Of a stretch of 64,000 bases of DNA, positions 36,080 through 49,169 are shown one piece after another. The stretch's first letter is position 1. Every line of letters begins with the position of its first letter. The notes under the pieces are model-generated. The model was not told where the DNA came from. It made no database searches and saw nothing but the letters and a program-made list of their open reading frames with translations. Origin of the DNA: Nymphaea colorata. Taxonomy: Eukaryota > Streptophyta > Magnoliopsida > Nymphaeales > Nymphaeaceae. The stretch is taken from contig NC_045147.1 of NCBI RefSeq assembly GCF_008831285.2, positions 16,842,854 through 16,906,853 on the forward strand, read 5' to 3'. Both the position numbers and the translations under genes were made by a program.

Positions 36080-39000
36080 TTCCCATCATTCATTCGCATG
36101 AAGGACGTGTTTGAGCTTATGAAATTGCCACTGAAGTTGATCAATATTGTTAGTTGATTGATGGACAGAAAATGAGGTGTGAAGCAAACGAAGGTATGGG
36201 TTTGGAATTGAGGCGCTGTCATCCTTTACCATAGCTGATGCAAACGTTGAGAAATGCAGTAACTGTCTCGGAGTCTCAACGTCGCATTGTATATATTGCG
36301 TTTGTTACATCCCATCGCCACCAAACGGCGTCCCACTTCACCGAGGTGCTAACCACCGACAATATTTTCACATTTCGTTTTTATCATTTTCCAACAAATG
36401 AGATTCGGGGTGGGGACTGAACACAAATCATGGTCGGCTATATTTAGTTATGACCCATGGATGTAGGGTGGTAAGGCAGGCCACGAATGATGGCTTGGCC
36501 AGTGCAAGCTACAAATTTCAATAGAGATCACCCTTTACATAATAAGCCAAAGAACTCATCTTATAAAGATCAAATAAAAGGCCGACTTGATTCAACAGAT
36601 ATAAATCAGTATTTGATTCAAATCCACGTTAAAGTAGTCACATTTAAACCAAAAAAAAAAATCACATTGATTGGTTAATCAGAAAACGTTTCACTTTTGT
36701 ATATGTTTTGTACAAATTTTTGGCCAGCAACCGAATCCAATTGCATGAAAAAATGCGTAGATTTTTTTTTTGCATATGTAGATTTGAAGTCAATCAAATA
36801 TTATGAACATAAAGCAATAACTGGTTAGACAGATATGATGATAAGTCTGTCAGATGTTAATCCATTTTTTGCTCTGTCAGACTATCACCACAATGGACTA
36901 CATACGAGATTTTAATAGTCCTTCAACTTCTTATATGTAATAGGCCAACCGTATCTTATTAAAGCGGGGTGGCCGGCAAGGGAAGGGTCCGGGGAGGGCA
37001 TCAGGAGGGAGAGAGATAGAGAGGGAGAGAATCGGGGGAGGCAAGATGAGAAAAAAAGGGACGTATAGTCCTCTGGGTCTGTCCTTGTGTATGTAACTAT
37101 TGTTTACACTGGAGTCTCAGATACTTTTAAGTGGTCTTTTTCTTCAAGCGTAAGGGAAGCTGGCCGGCGTCAGCTTCCGCCCGTTTGCTGTGTCTATTTC
37201 ATACCAACCCGTGACGTTGAAGGTGAGCGTTTGATCTCCCGCCATTACGTGTCCTGGCTCTTTGCAAGCTCAGTTGCCGTTTAAACCATGGGCAGCTTCG
37301 TTTCCTTCATTGTGAGGCCCCTTGAGATTTGTGCCCCCATGGTTGTACAAGTCATGTTGGTATTTCTGCAACGGCCAACTTGTTACAACAAGATTCCATA
37401 CATGAACTTACAACGAGTCATCAGCCTCACGCTCACGTGGATTTAATACGATCTGTCTGTTTTCTATTCTCTACTTCCCGACATCATGACGTGCAATGTC
37501 TTGTTTTTTATTGTGCATTTTATTTTGCCGGTGAATTCCAACCGGACTCAGCGACTGACTAGCTAATGTTTCATTATTTAATCGCATTTGACCTGAACCC
37601 TAACCGTGTTTATAACCCGCGTTTCAATGTTCATGTCAGCAGCTGATGCGACCTGATTTAATTATTTTTATAACGAACCGTGGTTTAGGTGGAAGACTTT
37701 CAACGAATATATAAACCTTTAAAGTGAAAATCGTTTGAATCGTTTTAAGCGGTAGCATAGCTTGTTATAATGGGAGACACTATGTTCTTGTTTTCGATTT
37801 GTTATCACTATGTTCTTGTTTCCGATTCTAGTGAGTATTATCACTATGTGCTTGTTTTCGATTCTCGTGAGTGTTATTTTCCCAAACATATGTTGCATCT
37901 ATTAAATTGAAGGTAGCTGTCACTTACTCGACCTCGACTCAACCTCGACGCAGTCCAACACTCCAGAAACACCGAGAATGGAGGAGGGACTTGAGGCCTC
38001 ATCCGAGTGATGGATAAACTTTTGCTCACTAAAAAAACCGTTTGAATCCCGATAACAATTTCATAAGACAAGAATTGGGAAATAAAAAAGCCTTCATCCA
38101 GGTGGTGAATAACCTCTCACCTACCCGAAAAACCATTTGAATCTCTACAACCTTCTAACTAGACGAGCATGGCGAGCATTAGCCTCAAAAAAGCCAGGCT
38201 GACCCACGACCAGCCACCTTAGCGTGGTCGCGCCAACCCCTTGGGGTCACGTCTTCACCTATTTACGTAACCACGAGCTTCATCCGCCCTTCGTCTTTTC
38301 GAAAAGTGGAAGATGGATCGACTACTTTGGTCGTGGCAAAACTATCTTAGTTAAGAACATAAATTGTTTCGTCGTCATTAGTTTAGAACAACCTTTTTTG
38401 GGGGTAAATGTATTCATTTCAATTTAAAACGACGCAAGCAGGTGCGTTCTTTTTTATCGTGAATATTCTTTTAGTTTAAAGTTATGGCTGATCTTTCCTT
38501 TCTTTTTGTCCCTTTTCCTTTTAAAGGAAATCGGCCTTTTGGCTGCAATAACTTAGAGATTTATTTACATTTGCTACAAGTTAGATACGCCTTGGACTTT
38601 TTCATAGAAAATGTAAGTTTCTCTCTAAGTTCTAAATTTTGAGGACTTCAAGTGTTTTACTAGCTAGAAGTCAGCCAATGCGTGGCGAGTAATGAAACTT
38701 TTTCCCTTTGAACTATTAAAAAAGAATGTCTTATTACTATTTGCGTCCACAGCCAACGTCGAGCAGACACAAATAACTACGTCATAGTGCAACTTAGTCA
38801 TCGACGCTTGATTCATTCAGCTACGATCCTTGCACAAGAGCAATTTAAAACTTCGCAGTGTTCCCGAAGGTGACCAGGGTATAAGCAAAACATGTGCGTA
38901 AAGGAATCAAAGTTATTTTGTCGAAATTTAGAAGTTTGATTAAGAGGGTTCCTTTTTTTTTAATATATAATTTTGTTTTTCAGCCTAGTTGAAAGGGATT

Positions 39001-42000
39001 ATAAGTTTGTCAAATAAAAAAAAATGAAAGGTGCCGAATTGAAACTTACTTTTATGGTCTTAAAAAACTGGCTAGCTACTTGGTAGCAGTTAAATGTACA
39101 GGTAAATGTTTCGTAAGCATAATTCCGACTGTGAAACACATAGCGGTCCATGTCCATGTGTTCACAAAATATGGACTCATACAACAAAGTCGAAACAACA
39201 TTAAATGAGCAAGGGCCAACATATCATATCTCTCCCTTTTTCCATTGAATGTTCAAAATCTTTATGTATTTTACGTTTCTAAATATCTACCTCTTTATTG
39301 CCAAGCGATAGTAATGATTTTTTATTAAACTCAATGGCTTTTTCTTGTTACCGCTTAATAAAGGAAAGATGAAGAAATGCAAGATTCTTTCAGGTATAAA
39401 TTTGCTATAGACATTGAGTTTGTGGTAGCAGCTCACTTATTATAGGCGACGTCCTTGGACTTTGTTGCAGGTGGTACCAGGCATGGGCTCGGTTCATCAT
39501 CTTGTGGGCGGTCTACTCTTCCTTCTTCACTCCTTTTGAGTTTGGCTTCTTCAGGGGGCTTCCCGACAGCCTAGCTTTTCTCAGCATCGCCACCCAGGCC
39601 GTCTTCCTCATCGACGTCTTCCTTCATTTCTTCGTCGCCTACAGGGATGCCCAAACATATAGAATGGTCTACAAGAGAAGAAGCATCGCCATCAGGTGCG
39701 CTGCTTAACTTTCTTTTTTCTCGCACCGTTAGTTGTGATTTGTGAAAACCCCGAACCAAATCTTGATCTTGTCACTTGACTTTTTTCCATGGTGTTCATA
39801 TATTATAGTCACATAAAACTCGTTTTTTTGAAAAAAAAATACAAAAAAACGTAATAAATTAAATGGCAGTTTAAAAATTAAAAAATGCATTTTTTAAAAA
39901 AACGTTCAAAATGAAAAAAAAACGTGTTTTCACTTTTTTCAGTTTTTTAAACCCATGTTTTTTGTTTTTTATTTTTTATTTGTTTCAAATCTACGTTTGT
40001 GTTATTAGTTTTTCACTTATTTTATTTTTTTTCTTTATTTTTAATTTTTTAAAAAATTTAAAAATTTACTGTATTTTTTTTATATTTTTCAAGCTCACCG
40101 TATTATACCGGTAAAAACTTTACCCTTTAAATCAAAAACTCTGGGATGTTATTTAGGTTATGATTCTGACAATAATGACATTGTTCGTCTCCCGTATTTT
40201 GCTGAAAGGGACTCTCGGGGCCACCACAAATCGGCTGAACCTAGGGATGGAAATGGATTCAATATATCTGATTATAGATCCAATTTCAAGTCCATTATTT
40301 GGATTTGGTAAAGAAATCCAGATCCCAGACTCGGATTAGTAGACAGTTTCATATTTGAATCCGAATCCAAGCCTAATATTCAATTGGGAGGATTACATAT
40401 ATGAATGTTAGTTCTTTTGCTAGTCAGATATGAAATCGTTTTGGAAAAATAGGACCAGAATCCAAGTGTGAATCTGAACCCGGTTGCATGTGATCTGATC
40501 AAGTAGAATCCGGTAAAGGCTATATCCTCCAAGGCATTTGCATGCTTACCTGGATATTATTTCTATTTTTTTTTTCACTTACATCAAGTTTTTAAAAAGG
40601 CTGTGTTCATTACAAAAGAAATCCGCCGATTCAAGCAGAACTGCAATAGATTCCTATGTACAGGCTCCAGTGAGGAGCCAATATTATGCATACTGGTAGA
40701 ATTTACAGGATATGATGGTCAAGAAACTGTCACCTAAAGATGCATCAGTTTGTATAGGCAAGATTATAACAAACATATATTTGTCCTGCATTTGAAGGTA
40801 CCTGAAATCTGGATTCCTGGTCGATATTCTTGGTTGCGTGCCATGGGACGCTGTTTACAAGGTACGCTCCTTCACCAAATTGGACTAATTAGTGTGTAGT
40901 ATGGGTGATCTCAAGCTATCCTGCGGCGGCATTTCATTTGAACCTAAAAAAAAAAAGCTATGAACCAAGAACTTGACAGTATAAATCAAACAAAAGCATA
41001 TAAACTCCAGCATTTTTAAAGATCTTCAACATGAGACTGCTTTCAAATATTGCTGCACACATGACATGCTGTGGTCCGCATGTGGAAATGGTGTGCATTT
41101 GGGTATATTAGACTTCAAGTCTAAGTGTCAAATTTCATTTGAATACCAGTTGCAATGAGTTAACGGCTTCAATTTGCACTTAAAAAGAATAATATATAGA
41201 TGGATTACCAAGGTTTTTTAAGATCTCCAATATATGACTATTGAATTGAGAGTGACAAATCAAGTGTTTATGCAACAATATTGGCCGCGTCCGAATGGTA
41301 GCTAAAACTTTTCAGTGTTAATATGGCCATGTTTTTGCTATTTCGCTGATGTAGTTAACCACTCTTTTGTAATGTTTAGATTGAGAGACTGAAAATTTTC
41401 AATTAGAGCCATATTTTTATGCTTTAACTTGAGGAAAGGCCTCACAATTCTCCTTTTACAAGCCCCAGTTTCGCCGACAAATTAGTAGCCTCGATGTATA
41501 TTTTGTCATGTTGGTACATGTAAAAACTTTGTTCCGTACTTCTTTCATGAAAAAAATGTTATTTCGTTTTCTTAACTTACAAAGCTTTTAACCTTTTTCA
41601 TATGACAATGGTAAAATTCAATAAACTCTTCTTTGACGGTTGACAGTTGGACAGTAAAAGTTAGTTTCACGTCAAGAAAATTAAATGTATGACGAAATGC
41701 TTCATAATTGATCTGTTTTTTAATATACATGCGTCACTCATTAGTCATTACTAGTGTTTTTGTCTTCGTAAGCTGCTCATTTGCCAAGACAGATCTAAGA
41801 GGGCATGCACCAACACTACAAGCACTTGACAAATCTTGAAATGTGTTCATATGATTTCAAGTTTCTATACGGTCTTGATTGATCTTCTTGTTGGTTACTT
41901 GAGTGACCTTCTTGTACGCATGGCTACAAACGAGGAAGGCATTTCTTGATGCTTTCGTCAAATTCACTGAGGACACGATGGTGGGGGCACATGTAGGTTT

Positions 42001-45000
42001 GTGTGGACACAGACCCACACGAAGTACTCGTGTCCATATTAGTGTCCCATAACCATTTGTTTAGTTAGTAACTTGTTTATATGTTGTATTGATTTTTTGA
42101 AGGGTCTGCCCCCCAGTCGGAAATTGAAATTTCTGTCAACCGACTCGCGTGAAGTAGGTCCGGCAGAAGTAATATTGCATTTCTTGCAACATGATGTGCC
42201 TTCTCTTTTCTCCTATTAAAGCATGGCACTTGTGTTCTTCAACCTCCAACCTGTCATAAAGATTATTATCTTTTGTTAGTTCTTTCTTCTGGTTATTAGG
42301 CATGCCTTTTCCAAATATTCCATAGTAAAAACAGATTATAAGTCAGTGCACTAAACAATTTCTTTTAACTAGGCCTATGGGAGAAGAGAAGAAGTGAGAT
42401 ATCTGGTATGGCTCAGGCTAAGTCGAATATGTAAAGTGACTAATTTCTTCCAGAAGCTAGAGAAGGACATACGCATCAACTACCTGTTCACAAGGATAGT
42501 GAAACTTCTTGTTGTGGAGCTTTACTGCACACATACGGCTGCCTGCATCTTTTACTATCTAGCCACCACTCTACCAGCATCACAAGAGAGTTATACATGG
42601 ATTGGAAGCTTAAAGTTGGGCAACTTTAGCTATGAGAATTTCCGAGAAATAGATCTGACAAAACGATACATGACATCACTTTACTTCGCCATCGTCACCA
42701 TGGCGACAGTAGGTAATTATCTTCTTGCCTCGTTTAACTTTCATATGCTAAAGCTGTCCTCATATTTATATTCTTGTGGGCTTCTGTGCCATCAAACCGC
42801 TCTCTCTCTCTCTCTCTCTGACACAAACACACAAAGCCAATGTCTTTGTTAAGACAGGTTTGATAACCAGATTTCTTGACATCGAAGTGCCCGTCTTTAA
42901 TTTGTATTTTGTTCTGAGTGAACCTGTTAAAAGTTATGGATTCCGCGTCCTTCCTTTCTTTTTTTTTATTATGCACTTCCGAGTTGCTTCCGACGAGGAC
43001 ATGCATCTTCTTACTGGTGTACATGAATAATTGCAGGTTATGGAGACATACATGCAGTCAATACCAGAGAAATGATATTCATCATGATATTCGTTTCTTT
43101 TGACATGATCCTTGGTGCTTATCTCATTGGTAACATGACTGCCCTAATTGTGAAAGGTTCGAAAACAGAAAGATTTAGAGATAAAATGACAGACCTAATC
43201 AAATACATGAACAGAAACAAACTTGGCAAGGAGATCCGTGACCAGATAAAAGGTCACGTCCGCCTACAGTATGAAAGTAGTTATACAGAGGCAGCCGTTC
43301 TTCAGGACATTCCAGTCTCTATACGTGCTAAGGTAGTAGGAATATGTCGAATGAGCTTTTACTCAACATGTATTCTGTACGATTGCCTTATTTCTTGGAA
43401 TTTTAAATTTTATTGGGTAGTCGGTTCTCTATTGCCAGCATTTTTCTCTTATCTTGACCCTGATCTCTTCATGATCATAAAAATGCAGTTATAAACAAAC
43501 AACTAGCACCAGTTTCGTTTCTCTGTAGGATGTTGTACTGCAAATTTATATCTACTTGTGCTTTAGCTGCTTGGTTCCTGGCTGGACTTCTCTAGTCATT
43601 GGATCAGGAAAAAGATCATGAGATTATGAAAATAAAGATCTAACATCCGTGACATATTTCATGAAGGTGTTTTTTCAAAACATAAACCATAACATTGACA
43701 ATAGGTAACTACTAGAGACGCTTTATTTTTTCCAGAACTGTATTATTGATCTGAAGATTTTTCTTTTGACATCTTGCTCCACTATGATCCTGTTAGCTTG
43801 ACTCCTGTTGCTTAGAATCTTAATTATCCGTGTTACTTTTAGATTTTTTTTGTCTAATATATGAAACAACCGAATCTATGAGTAACTCCTTTGGAATAGT
43901 CTTGCTGCATATTCTCCAAATTCTTCGTTGTATTCATTATTGTCATTTATGGACCATAAAGTTCTGTTGATAAGATTTTCTTTTTGCAGATCTCACAGAA
44001 TTTATATAGTTCAGTGATTGAAAATGTTCCTCTATTCAAAGGATGCAGCTCTGAGTTTGTTAATCAAATAGTAAGTTGCATATATTCTTAATTACCAAAA
44101 TTTATCACTTCATTAAGGACCTTTGGAGCGTGCGCATGGTTATACATATACATAGAAGTACGTACATGCAAGTATGCATGCACGGCACATGAAAAGTATC
44201 CTCTGCAACAATATCCTATGTCATAATGGTGATGATTGTAGGCCTTTTAATGTGTCTTGTCCTTTAATGAGTGTCATAAATTTGATGAGGCATTGGCCTT
44301 ATCCTGAAACCGCAGAAACTTGTTTCCTCATATATATGTCTGTAGACCCCTTTCTTTTTCTTGCCAATTTGTTGCATCCACTCTTTGTTTATTAGTGTCT
44401 GATAGTAAGCTTCTTAATGTGGCTTCTCTCATACCAGTTTTGGTAATGTATCAGGTAGCTCGACTACATGAGGAATTTTTCCTTCCTGGGGAAGTGATAA
44501 TGGAGCAGGGGAATGCTGTTGACCAGCTTTATTTTGTTTGTCATGGAATGCTGGTAATAGTTCAATCTTATCATCCATTTATTCCTAGTGTTCCGGTTCC
44601 ATGTCATCTCTTTGTTCAATAAAACTGAGCTCCAGTTTTCCTCTTTAAAGTTTAAACTATTTGAGAAATCATCTTACTCCTTGTGGATTCTGACAAAAAT
44701 ATTTTATTTCATAACTTTTTCTTTTCTGTCTTTCATTGCTCTCATCCTGTCACGATCGTGAGAACCTTGCATATTAATAGAAATTCAATGGGTTTTGGTT
44801 TCTCGACTTTGAACTAACAAATGCTTTTCTATATCAAGTTCTAACTTCTAAAGTATAACATCATGTGCTTGAAGACAGTATTTCTTGCATAGTTTTACTT
44901 GAACACAACTTCATTGGAACTGAAATATCTGAGTAATTTACAGCATTATCCCAAACTCCTGTTTTCTTCTAGACTATTTAGCTTGTTAGCTAAATCTTAC

Positions 45001-48000
45001 CTTAAAGACTTGTAATTTACTTGACTTTCTTGTACAGGAGGAAATAGGCATAGGAGAAGATGGTTTGGAGGAAACTATTTTGCAGCTTGAACCTAATTGT
45101 TCATTCGGTGAAGTTGCTGTTCTCTGCCATATCCCTCAACCCTACACAGTCCGTGTTTGTGAATTATGCAGACTTTTGAGGCTTGACAAACAGTCATTTA
45201 CAAATATCCTGCAAGTATACTTTGTAGATGGGCGGACAATCCTAAATAACCTTCTTCAGGTAGATATTTTGCTCACTGCACACCTGAAACTAAAGCATAT
45301 AAGTACGATTGTTTTTGTCAATATGGAGACTTGTCTAGCTTACTTCCCATTTGATGTATTGGTGGAGATGTCAATGATTCAAGATGAGGATTTCTTGAAA
45401 TATGGCATTGAAAAATTGCGTGAAATTTGACCAACCCTTCTATCATGCTCAGAAGAGTTTCAGACAGCTGGCTAGGTAGGATAGCTCTAAGCTTCATATT
45501 GAGGGGACTTGAGTTCAATACTTGAGCTCTGGATTCTTTGTCAGAAACCTGAAAAATTCAGTTGCTGACATTGTATCCCAAAAATCTGGACTGAGATTTA
45601 CGAAGAAGCTGGCAGAATCCAACATTCTGCATTTAGAAGTTACTGGTTCTCACAGGAAAATCTTCCAACATTTTTTGCTTCACCAGGAAATCATCCACCT
45701 GCAGAACAGGCCATAAGAGAATGGTTAAAATGAAAACAAATGTTTGGGTGACATGCTACTTCGTTGAGGCTAATTACCCGAACAGTTGGGCTGAAAGTTT
45801 TAAGAGTTCCAAAGAAAGAGACGTAGCCTACATGGTAGTGTGCAAAATTACAGAAATAAGAATACGTATTGCCCCACCGTGCATCAAATTCATTAAAATA
45901 GCAGCCATGTCTCCGTGTACCTAAGGGGCTACTGAAGGCTTTCTAGTGGAAGGAGGTCAAGGTTCAATAGCTGGGGTATATCTCTTAACGTAACCTGGTA
46001 ATGTCCATTGGATAGTTGTTTATTTGGCACCCTGTTCTAGCACTATTTCCTCTTCTTGTTCAGAGCAGCCCATTTTGCTTTGTTTGTTGCTTTTGTTTCT
46101 TTACTTAGTTTTTTCCCTCTCTATTGGAATAGGTTCCTTTTATCGATCTTTTAACTGTCACTAATATTTCATACTGTGCATGTCGGAGACTTGAATTAAC
46201 CAAATCTGCATACTGGCAGGTGAAGGAGTCAAATGTTCGGTTAAAGCAATTGGAATCAGACATTACGTTTCACATTGAGAAGAAAGAAGCTGAAATTGCT
46301 TTAAGATTAAATAGTTCTGCCTTCCATGGAGATCTACACCAATTGAAGGCGTTAATTCGAGCTGGAGCAGATCCCAATAAGACAGATTATGATGGACGTT
46401 CAGCTCTGGTACCACAATTTAATCTGTCTCTCTACAGCATTTTCTAGTTAGTTTTCTTGTTTTAAAACGCAAAGACATTAATCAATCTTTAGCTTTTGGC
46501 TAACATGTTAGCTTAATATCTTAGTTTAATTTACACCGGCTACCTTTTGCTTTTCAGCACCTAGCAGCATCAAAAGGCTATGATGACATAACTGCATTCC
46601 TCATTCAGGAAGGAGTCGACATCAACCTGAAGGGTAAAATTGTTACTACATGTAGGAGAATTTAAATCTTAAAGCCTGATTTGACTTCCATTTCAACTGA
46701 TAATTTTAACAGATAATTTTGGAAACACACCACTTCTAGAGGCTCTCAAGTATGGGCACGACAGAGTTGCTTCGTTTCTGCTAGAAAATGGAGCATCCTT
46801 AAATATTGATGATGCAGGAAGTTTTCTTTGCCATGCTGTTGCTAGAGGAAATTCAGATTTCATTAGGCGCCTTGTATCATATGGTGTAGATCCAAATGCC
46901 AAAGACTATGATTATCGAACACCACTCCATGTTGCCGCTGCACAGGGACAGAATTTGCTGGTCAAAATTTTATTGGGGGCTGGAGCAGATGTGCTTCTGA
47001 AGGACAGGTATTATTATTTCAGTTTTTCTCTTATAAATCCTCAAGGTTCCTCCACTATTGACTCTTATTGTGCACTTTCCATTAACAGCATAAAACGAAC
47101 TGGTGGTGGCTCATGTTCTCGTTTGATGCTTAAGCTTATTTGCTTTTTGTCGCCTTGCATATACTCGTCATCTTGTGTGCCATAGCTAACGGTAAAATGG
47201 CGCTAGGTATTGTGAAAATAGGTTTAGATTTCGTTTAACAGTGCTAATTCATGTCCTCACTGTTTGCAAAAGAAACTTTAATTGTTAGAACGGAGTGGTT
47301 ACCTGTGTGATGAATACCTTTGATTGGTTATATTGGAACTTTTTTGGTGTTTTTAATACTAAATATTGATCAAAGGATTTTTGAGCCAAACATTCTTGTC
47401 CTATTCCATATCTCGTGAAGATGATGAGTTCAAATGCGGCATAACAAGAAGCGTACATTATTTTACATTTTTTTTTTACCTTGGTTAAAAGGAAGATAAC
47501 GGCAAGGCAAATGAATTCAAAATTTCATACCTTATATAGTGCACAAAAATGGTTATTCCTCTTTCCTTGTGGCCATATCCCTGATCTACAAGCAGCTCCA
47601 ACTGCCAGAGATTGCTCAATCTCTCCCAGAATAATTGCTCGATCTGGGAAGTACACTTTGCGAATTTCCTCTTCAGCTAGATCTTCAAAATTTCTACTAG
47701 TCATGCTTTCAAATGTACTTTAATGGTTTGCTTGCCTTTTTAGGCATTAAGATGCTTCAACATCCTTTGCTGCAGGACACCTTTTTTTTTTTGGGGGGGG
47801 GTGGGGTGGGGGGGGGGGGAAGGGTGTTGTTGTCGTTTCTTCTTGTTAATCTTTTGTTTAATGTTGCTCCTTCTTTCATTTCTAGATGGGGAAACACTCC
47901 TATTGATGAAGCACATAGAAGTGGAAGTAAACAAATAATGAAATTACTCGAGACAGCCAAAAGTTCCCAGTTGTCGCAGCTCCCGGACTGCTCCAAAGAA

Positions 48001-49166
48001 GTCCAAGGTAAACACGATTACTTCATAAGAAAGCTTCTTGAGTTTACCACAATAAACTCTCCAGGCCAACAATGAACACTGTATCCCTCATGTGGAAATT
48101 CATTGTCCTAACTTAAAATTTATTAAGATTGTGGTCTTTCGAAAACCATTATCTACTGTGCTTTTCAGAAAATTCTACCAGGGTTAATCCAAAGCTCGGC
48201 CTTGCTGGAGCTCAAAGCAATCAAAGATGGTTAAATGTTCACTTTTGTCAAATCCTAATTGTATCTCAAGTTCAAGGCTTGATTAGTTTTATCAAACTGC
48301 CCTAAAGACAACAGAGAAACTCATCTTAATTGGGAACATTCCTATCAATTGTAGAATTGCCTTACGGAGAGAGGTTTCCTCATAGTTTGCAAAGATACCT
48401 TCTTAAGGTTGAGGGGGTTCATATTTGTTTTCCACAAGTTCCTAACGTAGGTAGGAGTTCCTCATGTTCTTGCCGTGCAACAAGGATGAGTTCCATTACT
48501 TTTCTCTTGTATCTTTCCACTTTAGCACTTGAAACATGGATCTGAGGCATCTTCTTGTAACGATTGCACTGGTTCCCAAACGAAAAAATTTTATTAAGCT
48601 GGTTTTGATGCTATTTATAGAGAGTATGGGCAACAAAATTTGATTGGTTACTTGATGTATTGTTCGGAACAGATACCAAGCTCCTGAACTGTCCCCTCCC
48701 TTCCATATCACAGTTGTCGAAATCTTTGATTTTTTTTTTTTTAACTTTTGAATATGAAAATAATGTCCTTTTGAGAGATACCATGTTGCAGTCCTATGTT
48801 CAATTTTGGGATATTTTGTGCCATCCCGCAGTCTTCGTTACATCCCTTCTCTGGATTCTTGAATATCCACTAACAAGTAACTTTAAATCACAAAACCATC
48901 AAACTGCAGATAAGCATTTGCGGAAGAAGTGCACCATCCTACCTTTCCACCCGTGGGCTCCAAAAGAGAAGAGAAGGGAAGGAATTGTGATGTGGATACC
49001 CGATACTCTTGGGGAGCTAATAGAGTCTGCTTCAGAAAAACTCAATTATTCTGCTTCAAGTCTCTTGTCTGAAGATGCTGGGAAGATCCTCGAATTGGAC
49101 ATGATTTCTGATGGTCAAAGGTTGTATTTGGTTAATAATGGTGCCAATGATACATGGAGATCATAA
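35327..49166 (+). CDS. SKOR: Outward-rectifying Shaker K+ channel, SKOR/GORK type (819 aa, 13 exons)
   Basis: Exons: 35327-35520, 39471-39695, 40798-40861, 42373-42712, 43037-43332, 43990-44070, 44455-44553, 45038-45259, 46220-46408, 46558-46633, 46713-47007, 47886-48007, 48910-49166; 2460 nt, phases join throughout. SKOR loads K+ into xylem; GORK releases it from guard cells. The S1-S4 voltage sensor starts with AWARFIILWAVYSSFFTPFE and includes S4 RYLVWLRLSRICKV. Pore TMATVGYGD has its G275 codon split by intron 4. S6 carries FDMILGAYLIGNMTALIVKG, whose DMI-LG residues mark outward rectifiers. The cyclic-nucleotide-binding-like domain (about 405-495) includes LPGEVIMEQG and FGEVAVLCHIPQPYTVR. 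Ankyrin repeats run about 525-700 (AGADPNKTDYDGRSALHLAA), and a KHA tail ends the protein. Length matches SKOR (828). The sequence does not separate SKOR from GORK. Start is the first ATG in frame; exon 1 matches the family N-terminus (RFNLL...LGLD, PDNWWYQAW). Confidence 0.96.
35526..35577 (+). repeat. (CT)n tract immediately after SKOR exon 1
   Basis: A 52-nt uninterrupted CT run starting 5 nt after the first intron base, on the transcribed strand. Confidence 0.95.
35699..35745 (+). repeat. (AT)n microsatellite in SKOR intron 1
   Basis: About 23 AT units, 120 bp downstream of the CT tract. Confidence 0.95.
35953..36110. repeat. 158-bp near-perfect palindrome with (CT)n-(TA)n-(GA)n core
   Basis: The unique outer arm at 35953-35983 (beginning ACACGTCCTTCATGCGAATG) is exactly complementary to 36080-36110. 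The arms continue as CT (35984-36009) and GA (36059-36079) runs around a self-complementary TA core; the only asymmetry is about 5 nt in the CT/GA run lengths. The centre is near 36031. It lies in intron 1 of the channel gene. Confidence 0.93.
42713..43036 (+). other. SKOR intron 4, splitting the selectivity-filter glycine codon
   Basis: Donor G|GTAATT and acceptor TTGCAG|GT join to give the first Gly codon of GYGD. The intron contains a short (CT)n run at about 42800-42820. Reading through the donor instead gives GNYLLAS and destroys the filter, which confirms the splice. Confidence 0.9.
47793..47819 (+). repeat. Poly(T)/poly(G) tract with G-quadruplex potential in SKOR intron 11
   Basis: A T-run at 47782-47792 passes into 27 nt that are almost all G, broken by single T residues (runs of 9, 4 and 12 G). 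It meets the usual four-G-tract definition on the transcribed strand, about 66 nt upstream of the exon 12 acceptor. Confidence 0.8.
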
Positions 49167-49169
49167 TTT

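Noticed and set aside
48170-48230. Possible additional SKOR exon after an acceptor-like TTTTCAG near 48168
   Set aside because: Exons 12 and 13 already join in phase and match the SKOR C-terminus (CSKEVQ then DKHLRKKCTI).
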